Shown: positions 19,459 through 28,121 of the stretch, piece after piece | Layout: each line of letters begins with the position of its first letter | Numbering within the stretch: position 1 is the first letter of the stretch | Assembly (NCBI GenBank): GCA_013215465.1 | Contig: JABSOW010000027.1 | Span: 1-51,026, forward strand | Length of the DNA: 51,026 nucleotides | DNA from: Colwellia sp. | GTDB taxonomy: Bacteria; Pseudomonadota; Gammaproteobacteria; Enterobacterales; Alteromonadaceae | Reading direction: 5' to 3' | Position numbers and translations under genes: made by a program | Notes under the pieces: generated by a model | The model's database searches: none | What the model was told of the DNA's origin: nothing | Seen by the model: the letters and a program-made list of their open reading frames with translations, nothing else

Positions 19459-20397
19459 ATGACGAAAACCAGTAAACTTAATCTTACTGTTAAACAGCAT
19501 ATAAAAAAAAGTAGTATTAGTTGTACCTCAATGGTGGTCACTATATTTGGTGATATTGTTTCTCAACATGGTGGCTGGTTGTGGCTATCAAGCTTAATAA
19601 AAGCACTTGAACCTTTAGGCTTTAATGAACGTCAAGTACGAACGTCTGTTTATCGCTTAGTACAAAGCAACTGGTTACAAGGTAATAAGGTTGGCCGGTG
19701 TAGCTATTACTGTTTTACCGATTTTGCCATGGCGCACTACGAAAAAGCAGCAAGAAGAATTTATGCCGCCGACCAAGCGGACTGGAATAAAAACTGGATT
19801 TTAGTTTTACCTATTTCAGTGCCGGACGAAAAAAAAGAAGAATTTAGAAAAAGCTTACTGTGGCAAGGATTTAATACCTTAGTGTCAGGCCTTTATGCAC
19901 ATCCTTCTTGCGATACCTCATCTTTAGATGAAGCTATTCATGAGCTAGGATTAGCAAGCAATGTTATTATACTTAACGGTAGTGTCGCTGATTTAAACTC
20001 ACAAAGCGTTATTAAAACACTGATAAAAGATCGTTGGCGATTATCAGAGTTAGAAACAAGTTATCGTAATTTTCTTAATTTTTATCGCCCCCTTTGCCAA
20101 CAACTGTTAAACAAACAAGAAAAACCTGAGCAACTGAGTACCACAGATTGCTTTTTATTAAGAGCAATATTAATTCACGATTATCGCCGAGTTTTATTAC
20201 GCGATCCTGACTTTCCACAGGCCATGTTAGCACAAGGCTGGGTAGGATATGAGGCACATGATTTAGTAAAAAGAATGTATAAAGTACTCGCAGAGCCTTC
20301 TACAATTTATATAGAAGAAAATATGAATAATGCTCAAGGAAAGCTACCTCAAGCAAGTAATAAGTTTTATCAGCGATTTGTGTCTTATACCAATTGA
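19459..20397 (+). CDS. paaX: Phenylacetate pathway repressor PaaX
   Basis: 312 residues, the family's usual length. An N-terminal winged helix (about 20-90, including FNERQVRTSVYRLVQSNWL) is followed by the PaaX central and C-terminal domains. Family segments are ILVLPISVPDEKKEEFRKSL and LRAILIHDYRRVLLRDPDFP. It represses paa promoters and is released by phenylacetyl-CoA. Good SD (AGGAAAA). The last three codons and the stop lie inside the left inverted terminus of a MITE-like element at 20387-20650, so the original C-terminus was probably different. It sits between paaE and the bifunctional hydratase/dehydrogenase. Confidence 0.94.
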   Translation: MTKTSKLNLTVKQHIKKSSISCTSMVVTIFGDIVSQHGGWLWLSSLIKALEPLGFNERQVRTSVYRLVQSNWLQGNKVGRCSYYCFTDFAMAHYEKAARRIYAADQADWNKNWILVLPISVPDEKKEEFRKSLLWQGFNTLVSGLYAHPSCDTSSLDEAIHELGLASNVIILNGSVADLNSQSVIKTLIKDRWRLSELETSYRNFLNFYRPLCQQLLNKQEKPEQLSTTDCFLLRAILIHDYRRVLLRDPDFPQAMLAQGWVGYEAHDLVKRMYKVLAEPSTIYIEENMNNAQGKLPQASNKFYQRFVSYTN

Positions 20398-20650
20398 AAT
20401 AATGAATCGACCAGCTTAGAGTTACGTAGCGAGCTTAGAACAAACAAAATGAGTTAAACATAGTTATTCTATATTTCATTCATTTTGTGATGTTATCAGT
20501 TTGCTACGAAACTCCCGAAGGGCGAGTTTAAAAGGCTTATATGCAGCGTTATTGATTTTGACAAGGGAATAACCATTATCTTCAATCAATGCCTTGCCTC
20601 TAAGCCTTTTAATTATCGCTAAGTGGTGCATTCATTAATTCAATTGGTAT
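20387..20650. mobile_element. MITE-like element A with 21-bp terminal inverted repeats
   Basis: 264 bp without coding capacity. The ends 20387-20407 and 20630-20650 are inverted repeats matching at 20 of 21 positions (outer sequence ATACCAATTGAA). An internal inverted pair AAAAGGCTTA / TAAGCCTTTT suggests a folded structure. The left end overlaps the last codons of paaX. A partial copy of the left end (about 40 bp) recurs at 38842-38881, which shows that the element is dispersed. Confidence 0.8.
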
Positions 20651-20745
20651 TAACCCTTCGACAAGCTCAGGATAACAAAGGGAAATACAAATAGTAATCT
20701 ATAGCCAACTAAATAGTGATAACTGCACTAGGATAAAATAAAAAT
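20651..20745 (+). promoter_or_regulatory. Probable promoter region of the hydratase/dehydrogenase gene
   Basis: 95 bp between element A and the next start codon. It begins with CCCTTCGACAAGCTCAGG (about 20655-20672), a short sequence I know as a widely dispersed repeat in unrelated genomes. AGGATAAAATAAAA precedes the ATG as ribosome site. Confidence 0.4.
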
Positions 20746-22881
20746 ATGACTAACCCTATACAATTAATACCAACAACATCACAAGCTGATAACATTGCTA
20801 TCATCAATATTGATAATCCACCAGTAAATGCGCTATCTCATGCCGTTCGCCAAGGGGTAGTAGATGCTATTACTGAAGCAGAACAGAATGAAAATATTGC
20901 GGCTATTGTTATCTATTGCCAAGGTAAAACTTTTATTGCCGGGGCTGATATTAAAGAATTTGGTAAAACGCCAAAAGAGCCACATTTACCCGATGTTTTA
21001 CAACGTATCAACCAATGTAAAAAACCTATCGTTGCGGCACTTTTTGGTAGCGTATTAGGTGGCGGCTTTGAATTAGCGCTTGCCTGTCATTATCGCGTTG
21101 CTGTTAAAGGCACAAAACTTGGCTTACCTGAAGTTACTCTTGGGCTAATTCCTGGTGCTGGCGGTACACAGTTATTACCAAGAATTGCCGGTGTTGAATT
21201 AGCGCTAACAATGATCACCTCAGGAAAACCTCAAAAAGTAGAGCAACTTGATGGCTATGGCATTATTGATCTACTTATCAGTGTTGATAATAGTAATAAA
21301 GATCATTTGCTTACCCAAACCATTACCTTTACTAAAGCGCTACTTGCACAAGAACAAACAAGTAAAGTAATCACTCAACAGCCAATGTCACTTAATAGTA
21401 AAGAAAAACAAGCTGCGTTAGCGTTATGTCAGCAATTTAGAGACAAACTGGCTAAAAAATCACGTGGTCAGCAAGCACCACAAAGCGCCATTAACTCAAT
21501 AGAAAATGCATTTACTTTACCTTTAAATGAAGCCATGGCGAAAGAGCGAGAATATTTTGTCGCCTGTAGAGGCTCTGCGCAATCTCGTGCAATGCGCCAC
21601 GCATTTTTTGCTGAAAAAACTGCGGCTAAAGTAATGCTTGCTAGTGATTCAAAACCAACCCCTAGTGAAATAAAGTCAGTTGCCGTTATTGGTGCTGGCA
21701 CTATGGGTGGTGGTATTGCTATGTGTTTTGCTAATGCCGGCATTAATGTCACCCTGCTAGAAATGAGTCAAAGTAATTTAGCCAAGGGCATTAATGCGAT
21801 TGCTAAACGTTATCACCAAGCCCAAACACGTGGCATTATTAATAAAGAACAAGTTAATCAATGTATGGCGTTAATTACTGGCACTTGTGACTATCAAGAT
21901 TTAGCGCAAGTTGATCTCGTTGTAGAAGCCGCCTTTGAAACCATGGCGGTCAAAAAAGAAATATTTTCTCAACTAGATAGTGTTTGTAAGAGTGATGCTA
22001 TTCTCGCGAGTAATACCTCCTACTTAGATATTGATGAAATAGCCAAAGCAACCACACGACCAGAAAAAGTGGTTGGTATGCACTTTTTTAGTCCTGCCAA
22101 TATCATGAAGTTATTGGAAGTAGTTGCCACTAAATCTACCGATGCCCAAACACTTACTACTGCGATGAACTTAGGTAAAAAAATGGGTAAAGTAAGCGTA
22201 GCTGTCAAAGTTTGCTACGGTTTTGTTGGCAATCGCATGTATGCTTGTTATGGGCGCGAAGCCAACATGTTATTACTAGAAGGTGCTACACCACAACAAA
22301 TAGATAATGCCATGGTGCAATGGGGAATGGCCATGGGGCCATTAGCGGTTAACGATATGTCAGGCATAGATATTGGCTATAAAGCACGACAAGCAAATAC
22401 TGACCGTCCAGACGATCCTTGCTACTTTGCTGCCGCTGACATGCTAGTAGAAGCTGGCCGATTAGGTCAAAAAACTCACGCTGGTTTTTATCAATATGAT
22501 GAAAAAACCAATAAACGTAGTTCAGACGATATCGCCAATAACCTTATTAAAGATCACGCGGCTAAGTTAGCTATCACCCAACGCAATGACATCACCGATG
22601 AAGAAATTCAACAACGACTAATTTTTGCATTGATCAACGAAGGCGCCTATATACTTGAACAAAACATCGCTAGCCGCGCCAGTGATATCGACGCAATTTG
22701 GCTGAACGGTTATGGATTTCCACGCTATTTAGGTGGTCCTATGTGTTATGCCGATGAAATTGGTTTAGAAAAAGTAGTCGCTACAATTAAAAAGTTTCAA
22801 CGCCAAGCTGGCAATACTTATTGGCAAGTAGCGCCATTATTAGAAAAGTTAGTTGAACAGGGTAATAAGCTAACAAGTTAG
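20746..22881 (+). CDS. Bifunctional enoyl-CoA hydratase / 3-hydroxyacyl-CoA dehydrogenase (PaaF-PaaH role)
   Basis: 711 residues. The N-terminal crotonase domain (1-190) has oxyanion segment FIAGADIKEFG (63-73) and the two catalytic glutamates Glu109 (GGGFELALA) and Glu129 (LPEVTLG). A linker leads to the Rossmann domain with GAGTMGGGIA at 316-325, ASNTSYLDI and His446 in GMHFFSP. C-terminal HCDH domains follow. It would hydrate 2,3-dehydroadipyl-CoA and oxidise the 3-hydroxy product to 3-oxoadipyl-CoA, the steps done by separate PaaF and PaaH in E. coli. Neither separate gene is in the cluster. The size resembles FadJ/peroxisomal-type fusions, so general fatty-acid oxidation is an alternative role. 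Confidence 0.88.
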   Translation: MTNPIQLIPTTSQADNIAIINIDNPPVNALSHAVRQGVVDAITEAEQNENIAAIVIYCQGKTFIAGADIKEFGKTPKEPHLPDVLQRINQCKKPIVAALFGSVLGGGFELALACHYRVAVKGTKLGLPEVTLGLIPGAGGTQLLPRIAGVELALTMITSGKPQKVEQLDGYGIIDLLISVDNSNKDHLLTQTITFTKALLAQEQTSKVITQQPMSLNSKEKQAALALCQQFRDKLAKKSRGQQAPQSAINSIENAFTLPLNEAMAKEREYFVACRGSAQSRAMRHAFFAEKTAAKVMLASDSKPTPSEIKSVAVIGAGTMGGGIAMCFANAGINVTLLEMSQSNLAKGINAIAKRYHQAQTRGIINKEQVNQCMALITGTCDYQDLAQVDLVVEAAFETMAVKKEIFSQLDSVCKSDAILASNTSYLDIDEIAKATTRPEKVVGMHFFSPANIMKLLEVVATKSTDAQTLTTAMNLGKKMGKVSVAVKVCYGFVGNRMYACYGREANMLLLEGATPQQIDNAMVQWGMAMGPLAVNDMSGIDIGYKARQANTDRPDDPCYFAAADMLVEAGRLGQKTHAGFYQYDEKTNKRSSDDIANNLIKDHAAKLAITQRNDITDEEIQQRLIFALINEGAYILEQNIASRASDIDAIWLNGYGFPRYLGGPMCYADEIGLEKVVATIKKFQRQAGNTYWQVAPLLEKLVEQGNKLTS

Positions 22882-22908
22882 TTTTGACAAAGTTAAATTA
22901 ATTCAAAG

Positions 22909-22943
22909 GCGACTATGTTGAACACAGTCGTCTTTTCTTTTTA
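22909..22943 (+). terminator. Intrinsic terminator after the hydratase/dehydrogenase gene
   Basis: Stem GCGACTATGT (22909-22918) with ACACAGTCGT (22922-22931), one mismatch and one wobble, three-base loop, followed by CTTTTCTTTTT. Lies 28 bp after the stop codon. Confidence 0.85.
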
Positions 22944-22995
22944 TACTACGTCAACAAACTACTGTTATAGGTTAAATTAACTTAATATCAGGCAT

Positions 22996-23021
22996 AAAAA
23001 AATGCAGCTCTAAGAGCTGCA
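22996..23021 (-). terminator. Intrinsic terminator of the CsrB-type sRNA
   Basis: Minus-strand stem of eight base pairs, TGCAGCTC (23003-23010) with GAGCTGCA (23014-23021), loop of three, followed by seven consecutive T at 23002-22996. Confidence 0.92.
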
Positions 23022-23417
23022 CTTTATAACTAGCTTATGTGCATCCTGCACTTTTATTTAGTGTTCTCAGTTCATCCATGATCACTGTCCTTAGTATATC
23101 CTTTAAGTAATACCTACTTATTGTCCTTTAGCATTGCATCCTTGTATATCCTTGCTATCATCCTTGAAAAATTCCTTTGTATAAATTCCATTTACAACGC
23201 AAACTGTCTCCTAGACATTGTCTTCCTGACGCCAAAATCCTTATTGGCTCACATCCTTGTTCATTTCATCCTTTAGTAATATCCTAATTACTCGACTTAA
23301 TCCTTAAGCCTCCCTCATATACCTTAGTACTCCGTACTTTAGTATTTTTACCTTAATAACCTATTACGTTAATAAAGTTCATTAAAGAGCTTCCTGCTCT
23401 GTGTCTTCCTGACATGT
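22996..23417 (-). ncRNA. csrB: CsrB-family regulatory sRNA
   Basis: Read on the minus strand, about 420 nt carry about 21 GGA motifs, mostly AGGA or AAGGAT. Many are framed by short inverted repeats that would place GGA in hairpin loops: GTCAGGAAGAC twice, GAGCAGGAAGCTC, GTACGGAGTAC, CTTAAGGATTAAG, GTGCAGGATGCAC. This is the design of CsrB/RsmZ RNAs, which sequester many CsrA dimers. The 3' end is an intrinsic terminator (TGCAGCTC / GAGCTGCA at 23003-23021, then seven T on the minus strand). The 5' end is inferred from TAATAT at about 23421-23430 as -10. A perfect GacA/UvrY box lies upstream. No ORF competes. Confidence 0.9.
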
Positions 23418-23847
23418 TTAATATTACACTTAAAACTAAAATTTCGAAGGATGTATAAAAAAAACATTTCGCTGGTAAGTTGTTGGCTATGAATTAATAA
23501 CATTGAAATTCATACACTTAATCTTAAATCAGTAATAATTCCTATCATTAAAGACAATATATCTCACACTCATGTAAGACATGTCTTACAAAAAATGTAG
23601 CAAATGACTACATGATTAATTTATATGTGACGAAGAGTGAACGCTAGTAATGTTTGTATTGCCGTAACAGAGAGTCACTTATTCGAGGAACTATAGTTTA
23701 TTTTCCTAAATACAAGCTAAAAAACAAGAAGTATTGAACAATGTATTAAAAAGATAATGTGACTGATACCCTCCTGAGTATACTGCATAGCGATAAAACA
23801 AAGTTGAGCGAGTTAATTATTGATATAAGCCCAAAATTACTTATGTA
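23418..23847. other. csrB upstream region
   Basis: 430 bp without a gene, between csrB and the end of the GNAT gene. Besides the GacA/UvrY box at 23573-23590 and the likely csrB promoter near 23420-23450, nothing recognisable was seen. The length fits a csrB control region that collects several inputs. Confidence 0.5.
23573..23590. promoter_or_regulatory. GacA/UvrY binding site upstream of csrB
   Basis: TGTAAGACATGTCTTACA is a perfect 18-bp palindrome and matches the known GacA/UvrY consensus TGTAAG-N6-CTTACA exactly. Its centre is about 165 bp upstream of the inferred csrB start, the distance range known for upstream activating sites of csrB/rsm genes. It implies control by a BarA/UvrY (GacS/GacA) two-component system encoded elsewhere. 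Confidence 0.88.
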
Positions 23848-24489
23848 TTACTTATCACGATAATGCACCATCAAGGCACCTGATACTTTACCGACAGATA
23901 CCTCTTTAATAAATTCGTAGTTGGAGTCTTCAAAAAAAGCTTTAAACTTACCCGAGGTGGCATAAACAGCAACACCTTCACTATCGCTATGCTCTTTTAA
24001 TACGGTGTCAACGGCAGCCATTAAATATTGACCAAAGCCATGGTGTTGGTGTAATGGGTGAATAGCAATAAAAGATAACATATGGAATTTTTTTAACGGC
24101 ACTGCTGCAATAACGTTTTGCTCTTTTTCTATCATCTGCTTAGTACTAAAATAGCCAGCGGTAAGTAACATTTTAAGACGCCAGTGCCAAAATCTATTAC
24201 TACCTACACTATCATCTGGGCTATTTAAACACGCAACCCCCACCATTGAGTCGCCAAGAAATAAACCAACCATAGGTTGTTTAGCTTGCCAAAAAGCACT
24301 TAGCTCTTCTCTAATTGACGCTCTTAACCTTTGTTCGTAGCCTTCTTTTTTACTGTTAAATATTTCTAAAAAAACAGGATCATCATGATAGGCCTGAAAG
24401 AGTAAAGATGCAGCAAGCTTTAATTCTTCTGCACTCAAGTAAGTTGCCCTTATATCAAGGTTACTCTCTACTGAAACAACGTCTGTCAT
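23848..24489 (-). CDS. GNAT-family N-acetyltransferase
   Basis: 213 residues, single GNAT domain. The acetyl-CoA-binding motif A is LSFIAIHPLHQHHGFGQYLMAAV (key QHHGFGQYL, about 153-161), followed by the GVAVYATSG strand and a substrate-side C-terminus (FFEDSNYEFIKEV). The N-terminal helix LAASLLFQAYHDDPVF resembles small-molecule acetyltransferases of the plant-type or PanZ-like groups. Substrate unknown. A good SD (GGGAGAA) precedes the ATG. It stands alone, with csrB downstream and element B upstream. Confidence 0.85.
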   Translation of the reverse strand: MTDVVSVESNLDIRATYLSAEELKLAASLLFQAYHDDPVFLEIFNSKKEGYEQRLRASIREELSAFWQAKQPMVGLFLGDSMVGVACLNSPDDSVGSNRFWHWRLKMLLTAGYFSTKQMIEKEQNVIAAVPLKKFHMLSFIAIHPLHQHHGFGQYLMAAVDTVLKEHSDSEGVAVYATSGKFKAFFEDSNYEFIKEVSVGKVSGALMVHYRDK

Positions 24490-24720
24490 ATGTGTTCTCC
24501 CAAAAAATATTTTTTAGACTAGAATTAAGCTTTTGCCTAGCTAAAATTTAAGCAACTTAATATAAAAGAATACCATAACAGTTTTTTTAAAAAAAAGGGG
24601 AAATAGATTTTATTGAGGTAAACCTGATCTAAAATAGTATGCGTTAGATTAGTTAAAGATAGGACTTATTTATCACCTTCAACTAAGCTATTGAGAATAA
24701 TAGGATAGTTGAAGGATTTG
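24490..24720. other. Gap upstream of GNAT gene
   Basis: 231 bp, AT-rich, expected to contain the GNAT promoter. CTTCAACTA (about 24678) and TAGTTGAAG (about 24707) form an inverted pair that could be a hairpin. Nothing else seen. Confidence 0.35.
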
Positions 24721-24987
24721 TATACCCATGTTACCTCAAGATGCCGGATTCAGCTGGAATTAGAAACGTCTTTAGGCAAATTATTTATTGAAGAGAATGG
24801 TTGTTCCCTTGTCGAAATCAATAACGTAGCATAAAACGTTTCTAAACCAGCCCTACGGGGATGTCTGAGCAATCCATAGTCTTCGTTGCATCTATTTTTA
24901 ATGGAACAACCATTAATAAAAAGATGCGCCTTGATCATGAATCGCTCAGTCATCCTGAAACTCGTATCTTGAAGTATCATGGGTATA
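24721..24987. mobile_element. MITE-like element B with 24-bp imperfect terminal inverted repeats
   Basis: 267 bp. Left end 24721-24744 and right end 24964-24987 pair as inverted repeats at 21 of 24 positions (outer TATACCCATG). An internal inverted pair AATGGTTGTTCC / GGAACAACCATT adds a further stem. A second, closely similar copy starts at 50862 and runs off the window. It is non-coding; an open frame across it is incidental. It lies about 20 bp after the topA stop. Confidence 0.85.
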
Positions 24988-25008
24988 TACGGAGTTTACA
25001 AAACAATA

Positions 25009-27711
25009 TTACTTTGTTTTATCTGTCGCTTTTTTAGTGGCTGCTTTCTTTTTAGCCGGCTTTTTCTTAGGTTTAGGAATATCTTCAACCCATTTACCGT
25101 CAATATATTTAGCAGTCCAACCAGTTGCTTTTGGCTTCCCGTCCTCTGTTGGGATTTCGGTCATTACGTACTGTTCTTTCGTTTTACGACTGTAACGTAC
25201 TACCGATAAATTGCCTTCATTATCTTCTGAGGGCGCATCAGCCAGATAATAGAATTTACTCGATATTCTATCTCTAAAGCGTTGTAACTCAGCAACTTTT
25301 GGTGCACGAGTCTCCCGTGAACGAGGGAAAGTATTCGCCGCTAAGAAAATACCCGCAGCGCCATCACGCAGTACAAAATGTGCTTCAGATTTTTCACATT
25401 CAAGCTCAGGCAATTGCACTGGATCTTCTTTTGGCGGCGCAGCTTCGCCGCTAGCTAACAACTTACGAGTATTTTTACATTCCTCATTAGTACAATCGAA
25501 ATATTTACCAAAACGACCTGACTTCAGCTCCATTGGTGATTCACAACGATCACAATCTAAAATAGGTCCATCGTAACCCTTAATTTTAAATTCGCCCTCT
25601 TCAACTTCAATGCCATCACAGACAGGGTTATTACCACAAACATGTAATTTACGTGTTTCGTCAATAAGGTAATTGTCCATCGCGGTGCCACATTTGTCAC
25701 AACGGCGCATTGCCATAAGGGCTTCTGTTTCTGCATCTTCAGCTAAAATACTTACCGCTTCTTCACCCGACGTTAAGTTCATGGTTTTAGTACAGCGCTC
25801 TTTAGGTGGTAAAGCGTAACCAGAGCAACCTAAAAACACGCCCGTTTGAGCTGTTCGAATACCCATTTTACGGTTACAAGTAGGACAATCTATATCCGTT
25901 AATACCGGCTCATTCGTTTGCATACCACCATCTTCAGATGGTTGGTCAGCTTTTGATAATTGTTTAGTAAAGTTTTTATAAAACTCGTCTAATACACCTT
26001 TCCAATCAGCAGTACCAGCTGCAATTTCATCAAGCTCTTGTTCCATATTCGAGGTAAACTCGTAGCTCATTAACTTTTCAAAGCTGCCAGATAAACTGTT
26101 AGTAACTATTTCACCCATTTTCTCGGCATAAAAACGTTTTTTATCTAAACGGACATAGCCTCTATCTTGAATAGTAGAAATGATTGACGCATAAGTAGAT
26201 GGGCGGCCAATAGAACGTTTTTCTAACTCTTTCACTAAAGACGCTTCACCAAAACGTGCTGGTGGCTTAGTAAAGTGCTGAGTTGCGTCTAAATTATCTA
26301 AGACTAACACTTCACCAACAGCTAAATCAGGTAAGTGTTTGTCATCACCTTTTGATAATTGCGGGTGCACTTTAGTCCAGCCATCAAACTGCATAACGCG
26401 GCCTTTGGCTTTTAAATCAAATCCAGCTGCGCTAATTGTTAACGTACTGACGGTGTAACGCGCCGCAGTCATTTGACAAGCAACAAATTGACGCCAAATT
26501 AAATCATAAAGTTTTTTAGCATCGGCATCGATACCTTCCATAAAGGCAGATTCAACTTTTACATTTGATGGACGAATCGCTTCATGCGCCTCTTGAGCCC
26601 CTGCTTTTGAACCATAAGCTTTTGGCTTTTCAGGCAAGTAGTTTTCACCAAAGCTTTTAGCAATATAATCGCGACACATTTCAACGGCATCTTTACTTAA
26701 ATTAGTTGAGTCGGTACGCATATAAGTAATGTGACCCGCTTCATATAAACGTTGAGCTAAGCCCATAGTACGTTTAACGCCATAGCCTAATTTAGTACTT
26801 GCCGCCTGTTGTAATGTAGAGGTAATAAAAGGTGCTGACGGTGTACTTTTTGACGGCCTATCTTCACGTTTACTTACCGCATAATCCGCCGACTCTAATA
26901 CCGCTAATGCTTTATCAGTATCGGCTTTATTAGTCGGTTTAAACGCCTTGCCGTTGTTATGAGTAACATCAAGTGCTAACGCTGCTCCTTTACTTTCAGC
27001 AGACGTTGCATGAGTGTCGGCACTTACTTCCCAAAACTCTTTTGGATCAAACGCTTTTATTTCACGTTCTTTTTCAACGACTAGCTTAACCGCAACTGAT
27101 TGTACCCGTCCTGCGGATAAACCACGGGCTACTTTTTTCCATAACAGCGGGCTAACCATAAAGCCAACCACTCTATCAAGAAAACGGCGTGCTTGTTGGG
27201 CATTAACGCCAGGCATACTCAATTCACCCGGGGTAGCAAAAGCTTGTTGAATTGAGCTTTCGGTAATTTCATTAAAAACTACCCGACGAAATTTATCATC
27301 ATCGCCACCAATTATTTCTTTTAAATGCCAAGCAATCGCCTCTCCCTCGCGATCCAAATCGGTTGCGAGATAGATAATGTCAGCTTTCTCTGCAAGCTTC
27401 TTAAGCTCGGTAACAACTTTCTCTTTCCCAGGAAGAATTTGATAATTAGCCGCCCAGTTTTTATCTGGATCTATGCCCATACGATTAACAAGTGCTTGTT
27501 TATCGCGCTTCGCTTTATATTTAGCCTTTGCTTCAGGTGCCATTTTTCGCACTTCAGCCGGTGATTTAGTGGCAACTTTTTTACCAGTACTACTATGAGG
27601 TAAATCACGTACATGACCAACACTAGACTTTACAATGAAGTCTTTACCTAAATATTTGTTAATTGTTTTCGCTTTGGCTGGCGACTCGACAATAACTAGT
27701 GATTTTGCCAT
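25009..27711 (-). CDS. topA: DNA topoisomerase I
   Basis: 900 residues, type IA topoisomerase that relaxes negative supercoils. The TOPRIM domain starts [18 protein letters not shown] and has [13 protein letters not shown] (about 118-130). The catalytic tyrosine lies in [13 protein letters not shown] (about 330). Three C-terminal Topo_C zinc fingers show [20 protein letters not shown] and [11 protein letters not shown], followed by a basic tail rich in [11 protein letters not shown]. coli TopA has 865 residues; the excess is in this lysine-rich tail. Transcribed alone, with element B just downstream and a palindromic region upstream. Confidence 0.98.
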   Translation of the reverse strand: MAKSLVIVESPAKAKTINKYLGKDFIVKSSVGHVRDLPHSSTGKKVATKSPAEVRKMAPEAKAKYKAKRDKQALVNRMGIDPDKNWAANYQILPGKEKVVTELKKLAEKADIIYLATDLDREGEAIAWHLKEIIGGDDDKFRRVVFNEITESSIQQAFATPGELSMPGVNAQQARRFLDRVVGFMVSPLLWKKVARGLSAGRVQSVAVKLVVEKEREIKAFDPKEFWEVSADTHATSAESKGAALALDVTHNNGKAFKPTNKADTDKALAVLESADYAVSKREDRPSKSTPSAPFITSTLQQAASTKLGYGVKRTMGLAQRLYEAGHITYMRTDSTNLSKDAVEMCRDYIAKSFGENYLPEKPKAYGSKAGAQEAHEAIRPSNVKVESAFMEGIDADAKKLYDLIWRQFVACQMTAARYTVSTLTISAAGFDLKAKGRVMQFDGWTKVHPQLSKGDDKHLPDLAVGEVLVLDNLDATQHFTKPPARFGEASLVKELEKRSIGRPSTYASIISTIQDRGYVRLDKKRFYAEKMGEIVTNSLSGSFEKLMSYEFTSNMEQELDEIAAGTADWKGVLDEFYKNFTKQLSKADQPSEDGGMQTNEPVLTDIDCPTCNRKMGIRTAQTGVFLGCSGYALPPKERCTKTMNLTSGEEAVSILAEDAETEALMAMRRCDKCGTAMDNYLIDETRKLHVCGNNPVCDGIEVEEGEFKIKGYDGPILDCDRCESPMELKSGRFGKYFDCTNEECKNTRKLLASGEAAPPKEDPVQLPELECEKSEAHFVLRDGAAGIFLAANTFPRSRETRAPKVAELQRFRDRISSKFYYLADAPSEDNEGNLSVVRYSRKTKEQYVMTEIPTEDGKPKATGWTAKYIDGKWVEDIPKPKKKPAKKKAATKKATDKTK

Positions 27712-28121
27712 AAAAATTTATAATCCTGCTAATTCGACAATTTATCTAGTTGAAAAGATAAATTTATTTTTGTCTTTTTATTCATTCAATATTTGCGTGA
27801 AAAAGTGCGAGCATGCTCTTTAGTCTCACTCAAATAACGTTAAAAACTGTTTTACTTTAAAAAGTATAGTTGCATACCTATTTATAGATATATCTATAAA
27901 TATGCAAATTGACAAGCATTAATTTTTTGAATCAATTTGAGATATATAACTACTTAATGCTTTTGGCTATAATGCTTGTCTATAGTGGTTTCTAAAAAAG
28001 AAAACACTATTTTCTGCGCAATCATAATCGACTTTGCCAGAAAAAATAAGAGCTAAATCCTAAAAATATTAAAATTGATGATATCGCTTACTATTATTCA
28101 AATCGTTTACAGAGATACAAA
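27712..28121. promoter_or_regulatory. Divergent topA/arginase-family promoter region with large palindromes
   Basis: 410 bp. A perfect 24-bp palindrome occupies 27879-27902 (half TATTTATAGATA). It is framed by TGCATA (27871-27876) and TATGCA (27901-27906). A second inverted pair GACAAGCATTA (27911-27921) and TAATGCTTGTC (27970-27980) follows, with TATAAT at 27968-27973. These could be operators or supercoiling-sensitive sites for topA or for the plus-strand gene. No recognised regulator consensus fits. Confidence 0.5.

Noticed and set aside
22990..23440. TCCTT-rich stretch considered as simple repeat or a riboswitch
   Set aside because: On the minus strand it has GGA motifs in stem-loops, an intrinsic terminator and a GacA box, so a CsrB-type RNA explains it better.
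24750..24980. 76-residue minus-strand open frame
   Set aside because: Lies entirely inside the inverted-repeat element B; no ribosome site and no coding pattern.
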